Shown here piece by piece: positions 14,273-22,492 of a stretch of DNA of 24,485 bases (position 1 is its first letter; the number at the start of each line of letters is the position of its first letter). Position numbers and translations under genes: made by a program. The stretch comes from Bacteroidales bacterium (lineage in GTDB: Bacteria; Bacteroidota; Bacteroidia; Bacteroidales; F082): NCBI GenBank assembly GCA_017508895.1, contig JAFWRA010000155.1, positions 1-24,485 on the forward strand, written 5' to 3'. Under the pieces are notes generated by a model. The model saw only the letters and a program-made list of their open reading frames with translations, was not told the origin of the DNA and made no database searches.

Positions 14273-15921
14273 AACGTATTGCGGTTATAATAATCCTAAT
14301 GTTGCTGGTTTCTGCTGTATTTGCCCAGCATCCCAAAAAGGCTGTGAAAGCCTACGAGGCAGCAGAAGAGGCTTTTATGATGCGAGACTATGGCCAGGCG
14401 CATCAACATTTGCTAAAAGCCGTGGTGACCGACCCCAATTATGCCGAGGCTTGGCTTTTGGAGGGGGAAGTCGGGATGGAGACAAAAGATTATGACTTGG
14501 CTTTATTAGGTTACGAAACTGCATTGGCATGCGACTCGATGTTGTTTCCTCCTGCCGCCATTACCTTGGCACGCCTTTATGATGCTCGTGGCAGTTACAA
14601 GCACGAGATAGTCTTATTGCGATGGTATTTATCGAAGCGCTTGGGCAATGAAGTCAATGATGCTACAGCCAATGAGTTGCTTGAAAAAGCTACATTTAGA
14701 GATTGGGCAATGAGTCATCCCGTGGCTTTTGAACCTGAAAATCTGGGAGTCGCTGTCAATACAATCAATGACGAATATGTGAATATGCTTTCGTTTGATG
14801 GTTCTCAACTGCTTTTCACACGCAAGATGCCGTCTGATAACGGCTATCAGAAAGAGTCGTTATTTGTTTCATATTTTGAAGACGGTGCTTGGCTGGAACC
14901 TCGACTGCTTACTTTTGCCGATTTTCCTGAGGACGTTGATCCAGGTGCGGCTTTCATCTCAGCCGATGGCAAGAAACTCTATCTGACGGGTTGCAGCTGG
15001 CAGCGCGACAGCGGTTGTGACCTTTTTGTTTCGGAATGGACGGGTGAACAATGGTCGAAGCCAAATCGATTGTCGGAAAGCATCAATACAAGAAGTTGGG
15101 AGTCGCAGCCTTGTGTGAGCAGCGATGGCAAGGAACTCTTTTTTGTTTCGCGCCGCTCGGGTAACGCCGATATCTTTCGCAGTATTCGCAATGCCGATGG
15201 CACATGGGGAGAGCCTCAGAATTTGGGCGAACCCATCAATACGAAAGGCACGGAAATGGCTCCTTTCTTACATCCTGATGGACACACGCTTTATTTCTCC
15301 TCTGACACACACCTTGGCATGGGCGGTTTTGATTTGTTCATGAGCCGTAGGGGAGAGGACGGAAAGTGGCAACAACCTGTCAATTTGGGTTTCCCCATCA
15401 ACACGCAAGGCGACGAAATCAACTTTTTTGTGGCGGCTGACGGCAAAACGGCTTTTATTTCTTCCCAACGTGAGGGTGGGCATGGCGGTTACGACATCTA
15501 TACCTTTGAGTTGCCCGAAGAGATTCGTTCTGATTCGGCCAATTACCTCTCGACTGTAGATGTGGTAGAGCTGTCACCAGGCGATGCTGTAGTTTTGCAA
15601 AATATTCAGTTTGAATACAATAGTTCAGCATTGACCGAAGACTCACAAACGGGCATCCAGATTCTAGCAGAGTTCCTGCAACACAATCTTGAATTAAGAG
15701 TTGAGTTGGCAGGACATACTGACAATGTGGGTGGTGAGAATTACAATTTGAAGTTATCCACCGAACGTGCCGAATCTGTTCGCAATGCGTTGATTGCAAA
15801 AGGTATTGATGCCAATCGCTTAACGGCTAATGGTTATGGCGCTTCGAAACCAGTTGCACCTAACGATACCGAGGAGCACCGTGCATTGAACCGTAGGACA
15901 GAAATGATTGTAATTGAATGA
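14269..15921 (+). CDS. OmpA family protein with TPR and PD40 (WD40-like) repeats
   Basis: Envelope protein of 550 residues with signal peptide (cleavage after VFAQ, about residue 20). Domains: TPR-like helices (about 21-140, for example DYGQAHQHLLKAVVTDPNYAEAW); a PD40 propeller (about 165-430) with repeats such as AFISADGKKLYLTG, PCVSSDGKELFFVSRRSG, PFLHPDGHTLYFSS and FFVAADGKTAFISSQREG; and a C-terminal OmpA peptidoglycan-binding domain (about 440-550) with IQFEYNSSALT, ELAGHTDNVG and LSTERAESVRNAL, whose Asp and Arg bind diaminopimelate in relatives. The architecture resembles PorE of the type IX secretion system and related proteins, but the carboxypeptidase-regulatory-like domain usual between propeller and OmpA is absent. 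Both ends overlap neighbours by 4 bases. Confidence 0.9.
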   Translation: MKRIAVIIILMLLVSAVFAQHPKKAVKAYEAAEEAFMMRDYGQAHQHLLKAVVTDPNYAEAWLLEGEVGMETKDYDLALLGYETALACDSMLFPPAAITLARLYDARGSYKHEIVLLRWYLSKRLGNEVNDATANELLEKATFRDWAMSHPVAFEPENLGVAVNTINDEYVNMLSFDGSQLLFTRKMPSDNGYQKESLFVSYFEDGAWLEPRLLTFADFPEDVDPGAAFISADGKKLYLTGCSWQRDSGCDLFVSEWTGEQWSKPNRLSESINTRSWESQPCVSSDGKELFFVSRRSGNADIFRSIRNADGTWGEPQNLGEPINTKGTEMAPFLHPDGHTLYFSSDTHLGMGGFDLFMSRRGEDGKWQQPVNLGFPINTQGDEINFFVAADGKTAFISSQREGGHGGYDIYTFELPEEIRSDSANYLSTVDVVELSPGDAVVLQNIQFEYNSSALTEDSQTGIQILAEFLQHNLELRVELAGHTDNVGGENYNLKLSTERAESVRNALIAKGIDANRLTANGYGASKPVAPNDTEEHRALNRRTEMIVIE

Positions 15922-16625
15922 ATATGAAAAAGTTATTGTTGTTTGTTGCTGTGGCTGCTTTCATGTCTGCTTGTGTGAAGCATCAAGAGCCAATACGTTT
16001 TTCGGTTTTAGGTGACAGCTATTCATCCCTGGAAGGCTCTGTATATCCTGATACTAACGATGTATACCATTTTGCAGACATTGGCGTGACAGAAGTAGAG
16101 CAGATGTGGTGGTCGCAAGTGGCAGTTTCAACAGGCTGGTTGCTCGATCGGAACAATTCTTTCTCTGGTGCAATGATTTGCAACTATGGTTTAATGGATT
16201 ACTATGTGCCCGCATCTTTTATTCATCGTATGGACAATTTGGGTCGACCTGATGTGATTTTCATTCTTGGTGGCGTTAATGATGTGTGGTACGGAGCTCC
16301 TTTTGGCGATTTTGTGTATTCTGGCTGGAACGAAGAACAACTTCGTTCCTATCGTCCAGCATTAGCTTTTCTGTTCGATAAGCTGAAACGTCTTTATCCT
16401 CGTTCCAAGCTGTATTTTGTCCTTGAAACTGATCCTTGTCCAGGTGCAATCGATGAAGAAATACGAATGGAATACATCAACTCGACACATCGTGTTGCTA
16501 ACCATTACGATGTAGATTGCATAGATTTAGTTGATGTCCATAAGAATTTATGGCATCCTGATGTCGAGGGCCAAAAGAACATTGCAGACCAAGTGCTGGA
16601 GTATCTTGCTATAGAGAACCCCTAA
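15918..16625 (+). CDS. SGNH/GDSL hydrolase lipoprotein
   Basis: Probable lipid-anchored esterase, 235 residues. Signal peptide MNMKKLLLFVAVAAFMSACV has lipobox MSAC with Cys19. SGNH blocks: I, FSVLGDSYSS with Ser34; III, FILGGVNDVW with Asn; V, LWHPDVEGQKNIA, with Asp and His candidates in the DVHKNLWHPD segment. The Gly of block II should lie in ICNYGLMDY. Such enzymes remove acyl or acetyl groups from sugars or peptidoglycan; the substrate is unknown. The ATG overlaps the OmpA-gene stop by 4 bases (ATGA at 15918-15921). A second ATG six bases on would also serve. Its stop overlaps the convergent rhomboid stop. Confidence 0.87.
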   Translation: MNMKKLLLFVAVAAFMSACVKHQEPIRFSVLGDSYSSLEGSVYPDTNDVYHFADIGVTEVEQMWWSQVAVSTGWLLDRNNSFSGAMICNYGLMDYYVPASFIHRMDNLGRPDVIFILGGVNDVWYGAPFGDFVYSGWNEEQLRSYRPALAFLFDKLKRLYPRSKLYFVLETDPCPGAIDEEIRMEYINSTHRVANHYDVDCIDLVDVHKNLWHPDVEGQKNIADQVLEYLAIENP

Positions 16626-17344
16626 TGTCTGAAACGGTAACGAACAGTTAGTTCGTCATTACTGGGCGTAGGTACATCCCAATAGGGCTTTTCCCCATTT
16701 TCTGTCTCTTCTTCGGCTGCTAAATCTGTCGAAGAGTCCTCTTCCTCCCAATGATAAACCTCTTTTTGAGGACCTTCTTTCCGTAGGAAAAAGGCTAACA
16801 AAACGCCAATCATGGCACCGCTGAGGTGACCTTCCCACGAGATGTTTTGCGGGATGGCCAATGACGGAATCATGCCCCAGATGAAACTGCCGTAAAGGAA
16901 AACCATGATGAGCGCGATGACAATGAGCATACGGTTGCCTCGGATGAAGCCGCTCGTGATGAGGAAGAGGTTAAGTCCATAAACGAGCGCACTTGCCCCA
17001 ATGTGAGTCGTGTCAGGGTTGCCGATGCACCATGTGAGCAGTCCGCTGGCTAAATAGGTGATGAGTAACACGCGATTGGCGAGGGTGGGGTAGCAGTAGT
17101 ACAAAGCCGTGCCGAGCACGAGGATGGGGACGGTGTTGGAAAACAGATGCTCCCAACTGCCGTGCAGAAAGGGCAAAGTGAGGATGCCGAGAAGACCTTT
17201 TGCGGTGTGTGGCACTACGCCGTAACGCCTCAAATCAATACCAAACGACACCTCAATGATTTTCACCAACCACATCAATACCACGATGAGAAGTGGGATG
17301 ATAAGGCTGCCTAAAAACTTCTTTCGCTCTTGTTTATCTTCCAT
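16622..17344 (-). CDS. Rhomboid family intramembrane serine protease
   Basis: Inner-membrane protease of 240 residues that cleaves transmembrane substrates within the bilayer. The catalytic dyad is Ser118 in HIGASALVYG and His173 in WEGHLSGAMIG. The oxyanion-side motif HGSWEHLFSN (61-70) with His66 and Asn70 is also present, so it looks active. About six membrane helices are followed by a roughly 55-residue, strongly acidic cytoplasmic tail (WEEEDSSTDLAAEEETENGE and on) not needed for the fold. The stop codons of this gene and the SGNH lipoprotein gene overlap tail to tail (16622-16625). A degenerate box (GACCTTTG) lies upstream; I do not count it as a promoter. Confidence 0.93.
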   Translation of the reverse strand: MEDKQERKKFLGSLIIPLLIVVLMWLVKIIEVSFGIDLRRYGVVPHTAKGLLGILTLPFLHGSWEHLFSNTVPILVLGTALYYCYPTLANRVLLITYLASGLLTWCIGNPDTTHIGASALVYGLNLFLITSGFIRGNRMLIVIALIMVFLYGSFIWGMIPSLAIPQNISWEGHLSGAMIGVLLAFFLRKEGPQKEVYHWEEEDSSTDLAAEEETENGEKPYWDVPTPSNDELTVRYRFRH

Positions 17345-17417
17345 GCCGAGGTGATTATCAAGAATTGTTCCGCTGCAAAGGTCGGAAATTTTGGCAGAAC
17401 ACCTACCATTCCCAATA

Positions 17418-17450
17418 CAAAAATCCCGCTCACGAACAGTGAACGGGATT
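17418..17450 (-). terminator. Intrinsic terminator downstream of gcvT
   Basis: On the minus strand: seven pairs (AATCCCG with CGGGATT), one mismatch, four more pairs, loop of five, then a short T run (GGGATTTTTG). It lies about 60 bases after the gcvT stop and before the rhomboid gene. Another inverted repeat (CAAATTCT at 17458-17465, AGAATTTG at 17484-17491) lies between it and gcvT. Confidence 0.75.
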
Positions 17451-17508
17451 GTCTTCTCAAATTCTATAAAATCTTGATAAAAGAGAATTTGATAGAAAAA
17501 CTTGACGA

Positions 17509-18624
17509 TTAAGGAAGGAACGGCATCTTCACGACAACAGCCTTGATGAGCTTGTTGCGAATCTTGATGAAGATTTCAGTGTCTTTCTTGCTGAAAGCCT
17601 TCTTCACCAAAGCGGTGCCGATGTTCTTGCCAGTCGAAGGTGACGGGCTGCCCGAGCGCACCATACCGATGCAGTTGCCCTCGGCATCGCACACTTCATA
17701 ACCGTTACGCGGAATGCCACGGTCAATCATTTCGAAGCCCACGATCTTTTGGTTCACGCCATTGGCTTTCTGAGCGGCGAAGATTTCGCGGTTGAGGAAG
17801 TCATTGCCGTCGACGAACTTGGTAATCCAACCCAAACCAGCCTCGATGGGGCTGATGGTGTCGTCGATTTCGTGACCATAGAGGCAGAAGCCCTTTTCAA
17901 GACGGAGGGTGTCGCGGCAGCCCAAGCCGGCAGGCATGATACCGAACTCCTTGCCAGCCTCAAACACAGCGTCCCAAACTTGTTTGGCATAAGTGACGGG
18001 GATGTAGATCTCGCAGCCCCCCGAGCCGGTGTAACCAGTAGTCGAGAAGATGATGTTGTCGACACCAGCGAAGTTGATGATTTGGAAGGTGTAGTATTCC
18101 ATGTCAACTACGTTGGCCTTGGTGAGCTTTTGCATGGCTTTCAGGGCGTTGGGGCCTTGCACGGCCAGCTGTGCCCATTCTTCGCTCTCGTTCTTGAAGT
18201 CTTCGCCAAGGGTCATGCCAAACTTTTCGGCGATTTGGCTCATCCAAGCCCAGTCCTTGTCGATGTTGGCGGCGTTGGGCACCATGAAGTAATGGTCGTC
18301 GGCGATGCGGTAAACAAGCATGTCGTCAACGATGCCTCCCTTGCCGTTGGGCAGGCAGGTGTATTGCACCTTGCCGTCGTTCAAAGCGGCCACGTCGTTG
18401 ACAGTGCAGTATTGCATAAACTGTTTAGCCATAGGTCCTTTGGCGCGGAACTCACCCATGTGCGACACGTCGAACACGCCGACGTTGTTACGGACGTTGT
18501 TGTGTTCTTCGACGAGGCCGGTGTATTGAATCGGCATGTCATAACCTGCAAACTCAGCCATCTTGGCACCTAAGTCGTGATGAATCTGATTGTAAGGGGT
18601 CTTCTTTAATTCGATGTTCTCCAT
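17509..18624 (-). CDS. gcvT: Glycine cleavage system T protein (aminomethyltransferase)
   Basis: Cytoplasmic enzyme that transfers the aminomethyl group from H-protein lipoate to tetrahydrofolate, giving 5,10-methylene-THF and ammonia. 371 residues, full length. Typical motifs: HHDLGAKMAEFAGYDMPIQY near the N-terminus, VFDVSHMGEFR, NDVAALNDGKVQYTCLPN, STTGYTGSGGCEIYIP (usual form RTGYTGExG), and the C-terminal GLGCRDTLRLEKGFCLYGHEI with PIEAGLGW. The other glycine cleavage genes (gcvH, gcvP) are not in the window. No promoter box is convincing in the 59 bases before it. A terminator follows at 17418-17450. Confidence 0.97.
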   Translation of the reverse strand: MENIELKKTPYNQIHHDLGAKMAEFAGYDMPIQYTGLVEEHNNVRNNVGVFDVSHMGEFRAKGPMAKQFMQYCTVNDVAALNDGKVQYTCLPNGKGGIVDDMLVYRIADDHYFMVPNAANIDKDWAWMSQIAEKFGMTLGEDFKNESEEWAQLAVQGPNALKAMQKLTKANVVDMEYYTFQIINFAGVDNIIFSTTGYTGSGGCEIYIPVTYAKQVWDAVFEAGKEFGIMPAGLGCRDTLRLEKGFCLYGHEIDDTISPIEAGLGWITKFVDGNDFLNREIFAAQKANGVNQKIVGFEMIDRGIPRNGYEVCDAEGNCIGMVRSGSPSPSTGKNIGTALVKKAFSKKDTEIFIKIRNKLIKAVVVKMPFLP

Positions 18625-18683
18625 TTGTGTTTTGTGTATTTGTTGATTAAAGATTTAAAAATTCAAAATCCAAAATTTCTCAT

Positions 18684-19541
18684 TTATCTCCTTGTGTCAT
18701 GCAGTCCTTTCTTGAAGTAGGGGCCGAAAGTCAGTTTTGTGTACTTGAGGTCATACACTGTGACTTCGCGCGGAGTCTCGCTGTTGACTTGGCGTTTCAG
18801 TGTGCATCCGTTGGCAGGGTCAACCCAATATTGAGTCACTCCATCCTCATTGTCGACGAAAAAGTGCCAGCAGTTCACGTCAAGCACTCTTTCCATGCCG
18901 ACGTAATATTTTGACAGGTTGCTCTTGTCAACCTCGTTGTCGAAGGAGTCAAGCGGGAAGAAACTCTTGCCCAATGGTTCAAACTCCCAGTCCACATCGT
19001 CGGTCCAGCCTTGTGCTTCGGGGCGGTAATACCAATTCTCGCCATTCTTAATGTCCCAGAAACGGTCGATTTCGCGTCCGTCGTTGTAGGCCTCTTTATT
19101 GCCAATCTTGACGAAAGTCTCACGACACTCACTGACGGGGTTAGTGACTGTAATGAAGAAGTTGTCGGCAGGCGGATTGAAACTGTAGGTAGAAGTGAAA
19201 GGCTGCGTGGCAGGTTTTTCGGGAATGACGACTACTGGTGATTCCACTTCAGGCCCTTTTATCATGAACATGGCTTGCGATTGGGCCTCACCTGAAATGG
19301 CAGTGATGACGGATGTGCCTTTGCTTTTGGCAATGACTTGGATTTCGTTGCCTAATCCAAGAATTTGATATTCAATAAATTTTGAATCCAAAACATCGTA
19401 TTTGATTCTGCCTGATGTCTCAAAAGATTTCCAAACAACGGTGTCGCCCTCGTTCATTTCAAACTTGGTCACTTTGGTTTCTTGCGCGATGACTATGCTG
19501 CAAAGACACACGCAGAATAAGGTTAAAAGTTGCTTCTTCAT
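18684..19541 (-). CDS. Secreted protein of unknown function with N-terminal Ig-like segment
   Basis: 285 residues with a signal peptide (MKKQLLTLFCVCLCSIVIAQ). Residues about 21-80 read like a bacterial Ig-like (Big_2 or pilus-assembly) domain: FEMNEGDTVVWKSFETSGRIKY, then IEYQILGLGNEIQVIAKSKGTSVITAIS. A Pro-rich linker (VVVIPEKPATQP) leads to a C-terminal half rich in Trp and acidic residues, with YVGMERVLDVNCWHFFVDNED followed by YWVDPANGCTLKRQ. That last pattern recalls LolA/DUF4412-like lipoprotein-handling folds, but I would not assign it. I chose ATG 19541, which begins the signal peptide; a start at 19577 would lie almost on top of the promoter box at 19582-19575. Neighbours (fur-type gene upstream, gcvT downstream) do not explain it. 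Confidence 0.75.
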   Translation of the reverse strand: MKKQLLTLFCVCLCSIVIAQETKVTKFEMNEGDTVVWKSFETSGRIKYDVLDSKFIEYQILGLGNEIQVIAKSKGTSVITAISGEAQSQAMFMIKGPEVESPVVVIPEKPATQPFTSTYSFNPPADNFFITVTNPVSECRETFVKIGNKEAYNDGREIDRFWDIKNGENWYYRPEAQGWTDDVDWEFEPLGKSFFPLDSFDNEVDKSNLSKYYVGMERVLDVNCWHFFVDNEDGVTQYWVDPANGCTLKRQVNSETPREVTVYDLKYTKLTFGPYFKKGLHDTRR

Positions 19542-19574
19542 GATGATATGATTTTGTCGTTGTGTTTTAGGCCT

Positions 19575-19582
19575 CAAAAATA
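19575..19582 (-). promoter_or_regulatory. -7 promoter box of the secreted-protein gene
   Basis: TATTTTTG on the minus strand matches TAnnTTTG and lies 33 bases before the ATG at 19541. No upstream TTTG box at the right distance was found. Confidence 0.5.
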
Positions 19583-19616
19583 GATAAAAAACAAATATGA
19601 AGAGGTGGCAGGACTA

Positions 19617-20033
19617 TTATTTTTTGCATTTTGGGCAGTATCCGTTGATAATGAAGCTGGCGCTTTGCATCTCGAATCCTTTAGGAAGATGCATTTTTGG
19701 GATAGGGAGGTCTTCGAGACAAAGGGTGGCGCCGCAGCTTTCGCAGTGGAAATGTACATGCATGTCGTTGTTGATGGTATGGTCGTGGCTGTGACAAAGT
19801 TCATAGCGAGTGCCTTCGCTGTCTTCAAGAACATGGACGAGGTGTTGCTCTTTGAAAACTGTCAAGGTGCGGAAGATACTCGACTTGTCAATGCTGCCAA
19901 TGTGGTCATCAAGCTCGCCCATCGTGAGGGGACGGCATGCTTCAGCCAAGGTCTTTGCCACGATAATACGGTTAGCTGTGGGGCGGATGCCGTGCTGTTG
20001 CATTAATATAATAAGGTGCTGCTCTTTTTCCAT
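19617..20033 (-). CDS. Fur family metal-dependent transcriptional regulator
   Basis: Cytoplasmic DNA-binding repressor of 138 residues. Winged-helix part: HGIRPTANRIIVAKTLAEACRPLTMGEL, then IDKSSIFRTLTVFKEQHLVHVLED with the recognition helix. The dimerisation/metal part has CHSHDH and HVHFHCESCG (Cys97, Cys100, several His) plus CPKC near the C-terminus (Cys133, Cys136), giving the structural Cys4 zinc site. It could be a Fur, Zur or PerR type; sequence alone does not decide. I chose ATG 20033. A longer reading from 20066 would start upstream of the promoter box at 20048-20041. ATG 20003 (MQQHGIRPTANR) is an alternative. With start 20033 the leader would be only a few bases. Confidence 0.9.
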   Translation of the reverse strand: MEKEQHLIILMQQHGIRPTANRIIVAKTLAEACRPLTMGELDDHIGSIDKSSIFRTLTVFKEQHLVHVLEDSEGTRYELCHSHDHTINNDMHVHFHCESCGATLCLEDLPIPKMHLPKGFEMQSASFIINGYCPKCKK

Positions 20034-20040
20034 TGGGTTG

Positions 20041-20048
20041 CAAAGATA
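20041..20048 (-). promoter_or_regulatory. -7 promoter box of the fur-type gene
   Basis: TATCTTTG on the minus strand, 7 bases before the ATG at 20033. It rules out the in-frame ATG at 20066 as start and predicts a nearly leaderless mRNA. Confidence 0.55.
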
Positions 20049-20101
20049 GGACTTTTTTCGGTACATATTCGCATGTTTGTTTTTCTGTTTTTTTTAACTT
20101 T

Positions 20102-20133
20102 TTTGTATCATTTGGATAATAATTGTATCTTTG
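20102..20133 (+). promoter_or_regulatory. Promoter of the FN3 surface-protein gene
   Basis: TTTG at 20102-20105, 20-base spacer, TATCTTTG at 20126-20133. The ATG at 20175 follows 41 bases later. Good match in sequence and spacing to the Bacteroidota consensus. Confidence 0.7.
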
Positions 20134-20174
20134 TAAGGTAAAAATCTATAGTATTAATATTAAATTAGTTAAAA

Positions 20175-22467
20175 ATGAAGTATTTACAAAAAAAATAAAG
20201 GGTGGAGTGAGACGTTTCTTCTCCTTCTGATGATGACACTTTTTGCGCCTTGGTTCGCAAATGCGCAAAATAGTTCAGTTGCCACTCCCAATTTTGAGAC
20301 GGGCAATATTAATGAATTCAACACCATGCAGCTCACAGTGAACTCGGGAACTACCGTGAACCAATATGTTCCTGTTTATGCTTATTTTGTTGATTGGAAG
20401 CTGATAAGTAGCCAGTTTATCATTCCGGCAACGAGCCTCGCCGACATGGCCAACGGCCAAATTACCAAGATGACTTTCCATTCTTCAACTGCATCGGCCA
20501 GCTGGGGCAATGCCTCGTTCAAAGTTTATTTGGTAGAAACAAACGAAACCACCTTGTCAACTCTTCAGGATTGGATGGGTATGACTCAGGTGTATGAAGG
20601 CAACCTCTCCATCGCCAGCAACGAGATGGCGGTTGTGTTTGACATGCCTTTTTCATACACAGGCGGCGACCTTTTGGTGGGTTTCAATCAGACAACAATA
20701 GGTAGTCATGGATCTGAAATCTATTGGTACGGTGTCACAGCTACTGGTGCCTCACTTGGGGGATCTCTAGAAAACGGGACTTTTATCCAACGGAACTTTC
20801 TCCCCAAAACTACATTCACCTATATCCCCACGGCCTATCCGAGAGTGAAACCAGTAATAAGCAGCATTACCCCCAATAGCGTCAGTTTCACATGGACAAG
20901 CCCCAGCGACAATGTTACTGGCTACCAATACCAATACAAAACCTCAACTGATGCTTGGTCAACCGATTGGACGAGCTTGGATGAAACTTCCACTTCGTTA
21001 ACAATTAACGGTTTGTATGCTACGACTGACTACGACTTTCGCATTAAAGCCCTCTATGGCGAAAACGAAAGCGTAACGACCGAAATCAGTTTCACGACGG
21101 CATGCGACTATGTTGAATTGCCTATGGAGGATGACCTCGATAGTTATGCGGGAACCACATCAACTGGCGTCAACAATCTTCCTCAATGCTGGAACTACAT
21201 CAATACAACCACAGAAAACGGATACAAAGGCTATCCCTTGATTTTCAATCAGAGTAGTTATTCTCATTCGGGTAATAACCATCTGAGATTCTATTCTTAT
21301 CGTTATTCTTATTCCCCAAGGGATCAGTATGCCATCTTACCTGTCATGGAGAATGTGAGTGAATTGAGAATCCAGTTTTATGCACGTCGTTATATTTCCT
21401 CATATGACGGCATTATTATTGTGGGCGTGATGACAGACCCAACCAATGCTTCCACATTCACCGAAGTGGAAACCATCAATCTTACTTCGGAAGATTACGA
21501 GAAGTACATTGTTCCATTCAGTGGTTATAGCGGTAGCGGTGGCTACATTGCTTTCAAGATGTCAGCGCCAAATAGTAGCACAACTTATTTTTGTGGTGTT
21601 TTGATTGACGACATAATCGTAGAGACAATTCCGAACTGCGACGCGCCAAGCAACTTGGCCATGGTCGAACACAGCAACACTTCCAATTCCGTCGACCTGA
21701 GTTGGACTCCGGGCGGTGGAGAAACGGCTTGGAAGATACAGTATAAGAAGGAAACCGAAACGACTTGGACTCCCTTTACTTCCCAAGTGACGACGAATCC
21801 CTTCACACTGACAGGTCTCGAACCTAATACCGACTATCAGGTGCGCGTTGCTGCTTACTGCGACAATAATAACCCCAACAGCATTAGTCCCTATAGTGAC
21901 CCTATCGGTTTCACGACCTTATGTGAAGCCATTTCCGACTTCCCGTGGAGTGAAGATTTCGATAGTTATACCAGCGGTTACTCGACAACTTTCCCCACCA
22001 ATAACCTGCCCCAATGCTGGAGCTACATCAACACTACCACGAATAACGATTACAAAGGCTGTCCTTCGGTTACCACATACATGAATAACGATTATTACTT
22101 GTATTTCGTTTCCTATTATTTAACTGACCCACAAGACCAGTATGCTATCCTGCCACCTATGGAAGACCTTAATGGCAAGAGAATCACGTTCACAGCTCGA
22201 CTTCGCTATAGTAACCGCCCGGATTCAAACATCATTGTGGGTGTGATGACCAATCCTTGGGATGCCAGCACTTTTGTGCCAATTGGCACCACTGGCAACA
22301 ACCTTACCATAGACAAAACCAAATTCAAAGTGAAATTCACTAACGTGACGGGCAACTATATCGCCCTAAAGATGGAAGCTGCCACTAATGACAATAAATA
22401 TGTGATAGTTGATGACATCACTGTGGAGCTTGCCCCTGACTGCGAGGAACCGGATAATTTGATGTGA
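20175..22467 (+). pseudogene. FN3 / choice-of-anchor J surface protein, frameshifted at the start and cut short by an IS
   Basis: Large secreted protein; 745 codons are open from ATG 20230. The signal peptide is broken: ATG 20175 gives MKYLQKK then stop, because of eight A at 20188-20195. A -1 shift there joins it to NKGWSETFLLLLMMTLFAPWFANAQ, a full signal peptide running into the long frame. Numbering from 20230: an unassigned N-terminal domain (about 15-200); FN3 (about 203-291, ending YATTDYDFRIKALYG); choice-of-anchor J domain (292-470, LPQCWNYINTTTENGYKGYP, then DQYAILPVME); FN3 (471-563); second choice-of-anchor J (565-740, LPQCWSYINTTTNNDYKGCP). It stops at PDCEEPDNLM inside the IS inverted repeat, just where a third FN3 should begin (compare PNCDAPSNLAM). 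Relatives are outer-surface adhesin-like proteins ending in a sorting domain, here lost. Confidence 0.82.
20188..20195 (+). other. A8 run at which the surface-protein frame is broken
   Basis: Read from ATG 20175 the codons are CAA AAA AAA TAA. A -1 slip on A AAA AAA avoids the stop and enters the long frame as AAT AAA GGG. The run could be a slippery site, a phase-variable tract, or a one-base sequence/assembly error (A7 would be in frame). Confidence 0.6.
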
Positions 22468-22483
22468 CCCCCAGAAGTTGGAC
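22460..22483. repeat. IS inverted repeat, left (orfB side)
   Basis: TGATGTGACCCCC followed by AGAAGTTGGAC. It contains the stop codon (22465-22467) that now ends the surface-protein gene. 19 of 24 positions match the right repeat in reverse complement. Confidence 0.75.
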
Positions 22484-22492
22484 GGTTAAACA

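Noticed and set aside
17749..18573. Open frame of 274 codons on the plus strand opposite gcvT
   Set aside because: Exactly antisense to a full-length, well-conserved gcvT. Its His/Val/Asp-rich composition is the mirror of gcvT codon use.
20034..20066. Longer Fur-type protein starting MYRKKSYLCNP at 20066
   Set aside because: This start lies upstream of the promoter box at 20048-20041, and the extra residues are not typical of Fur proteins.
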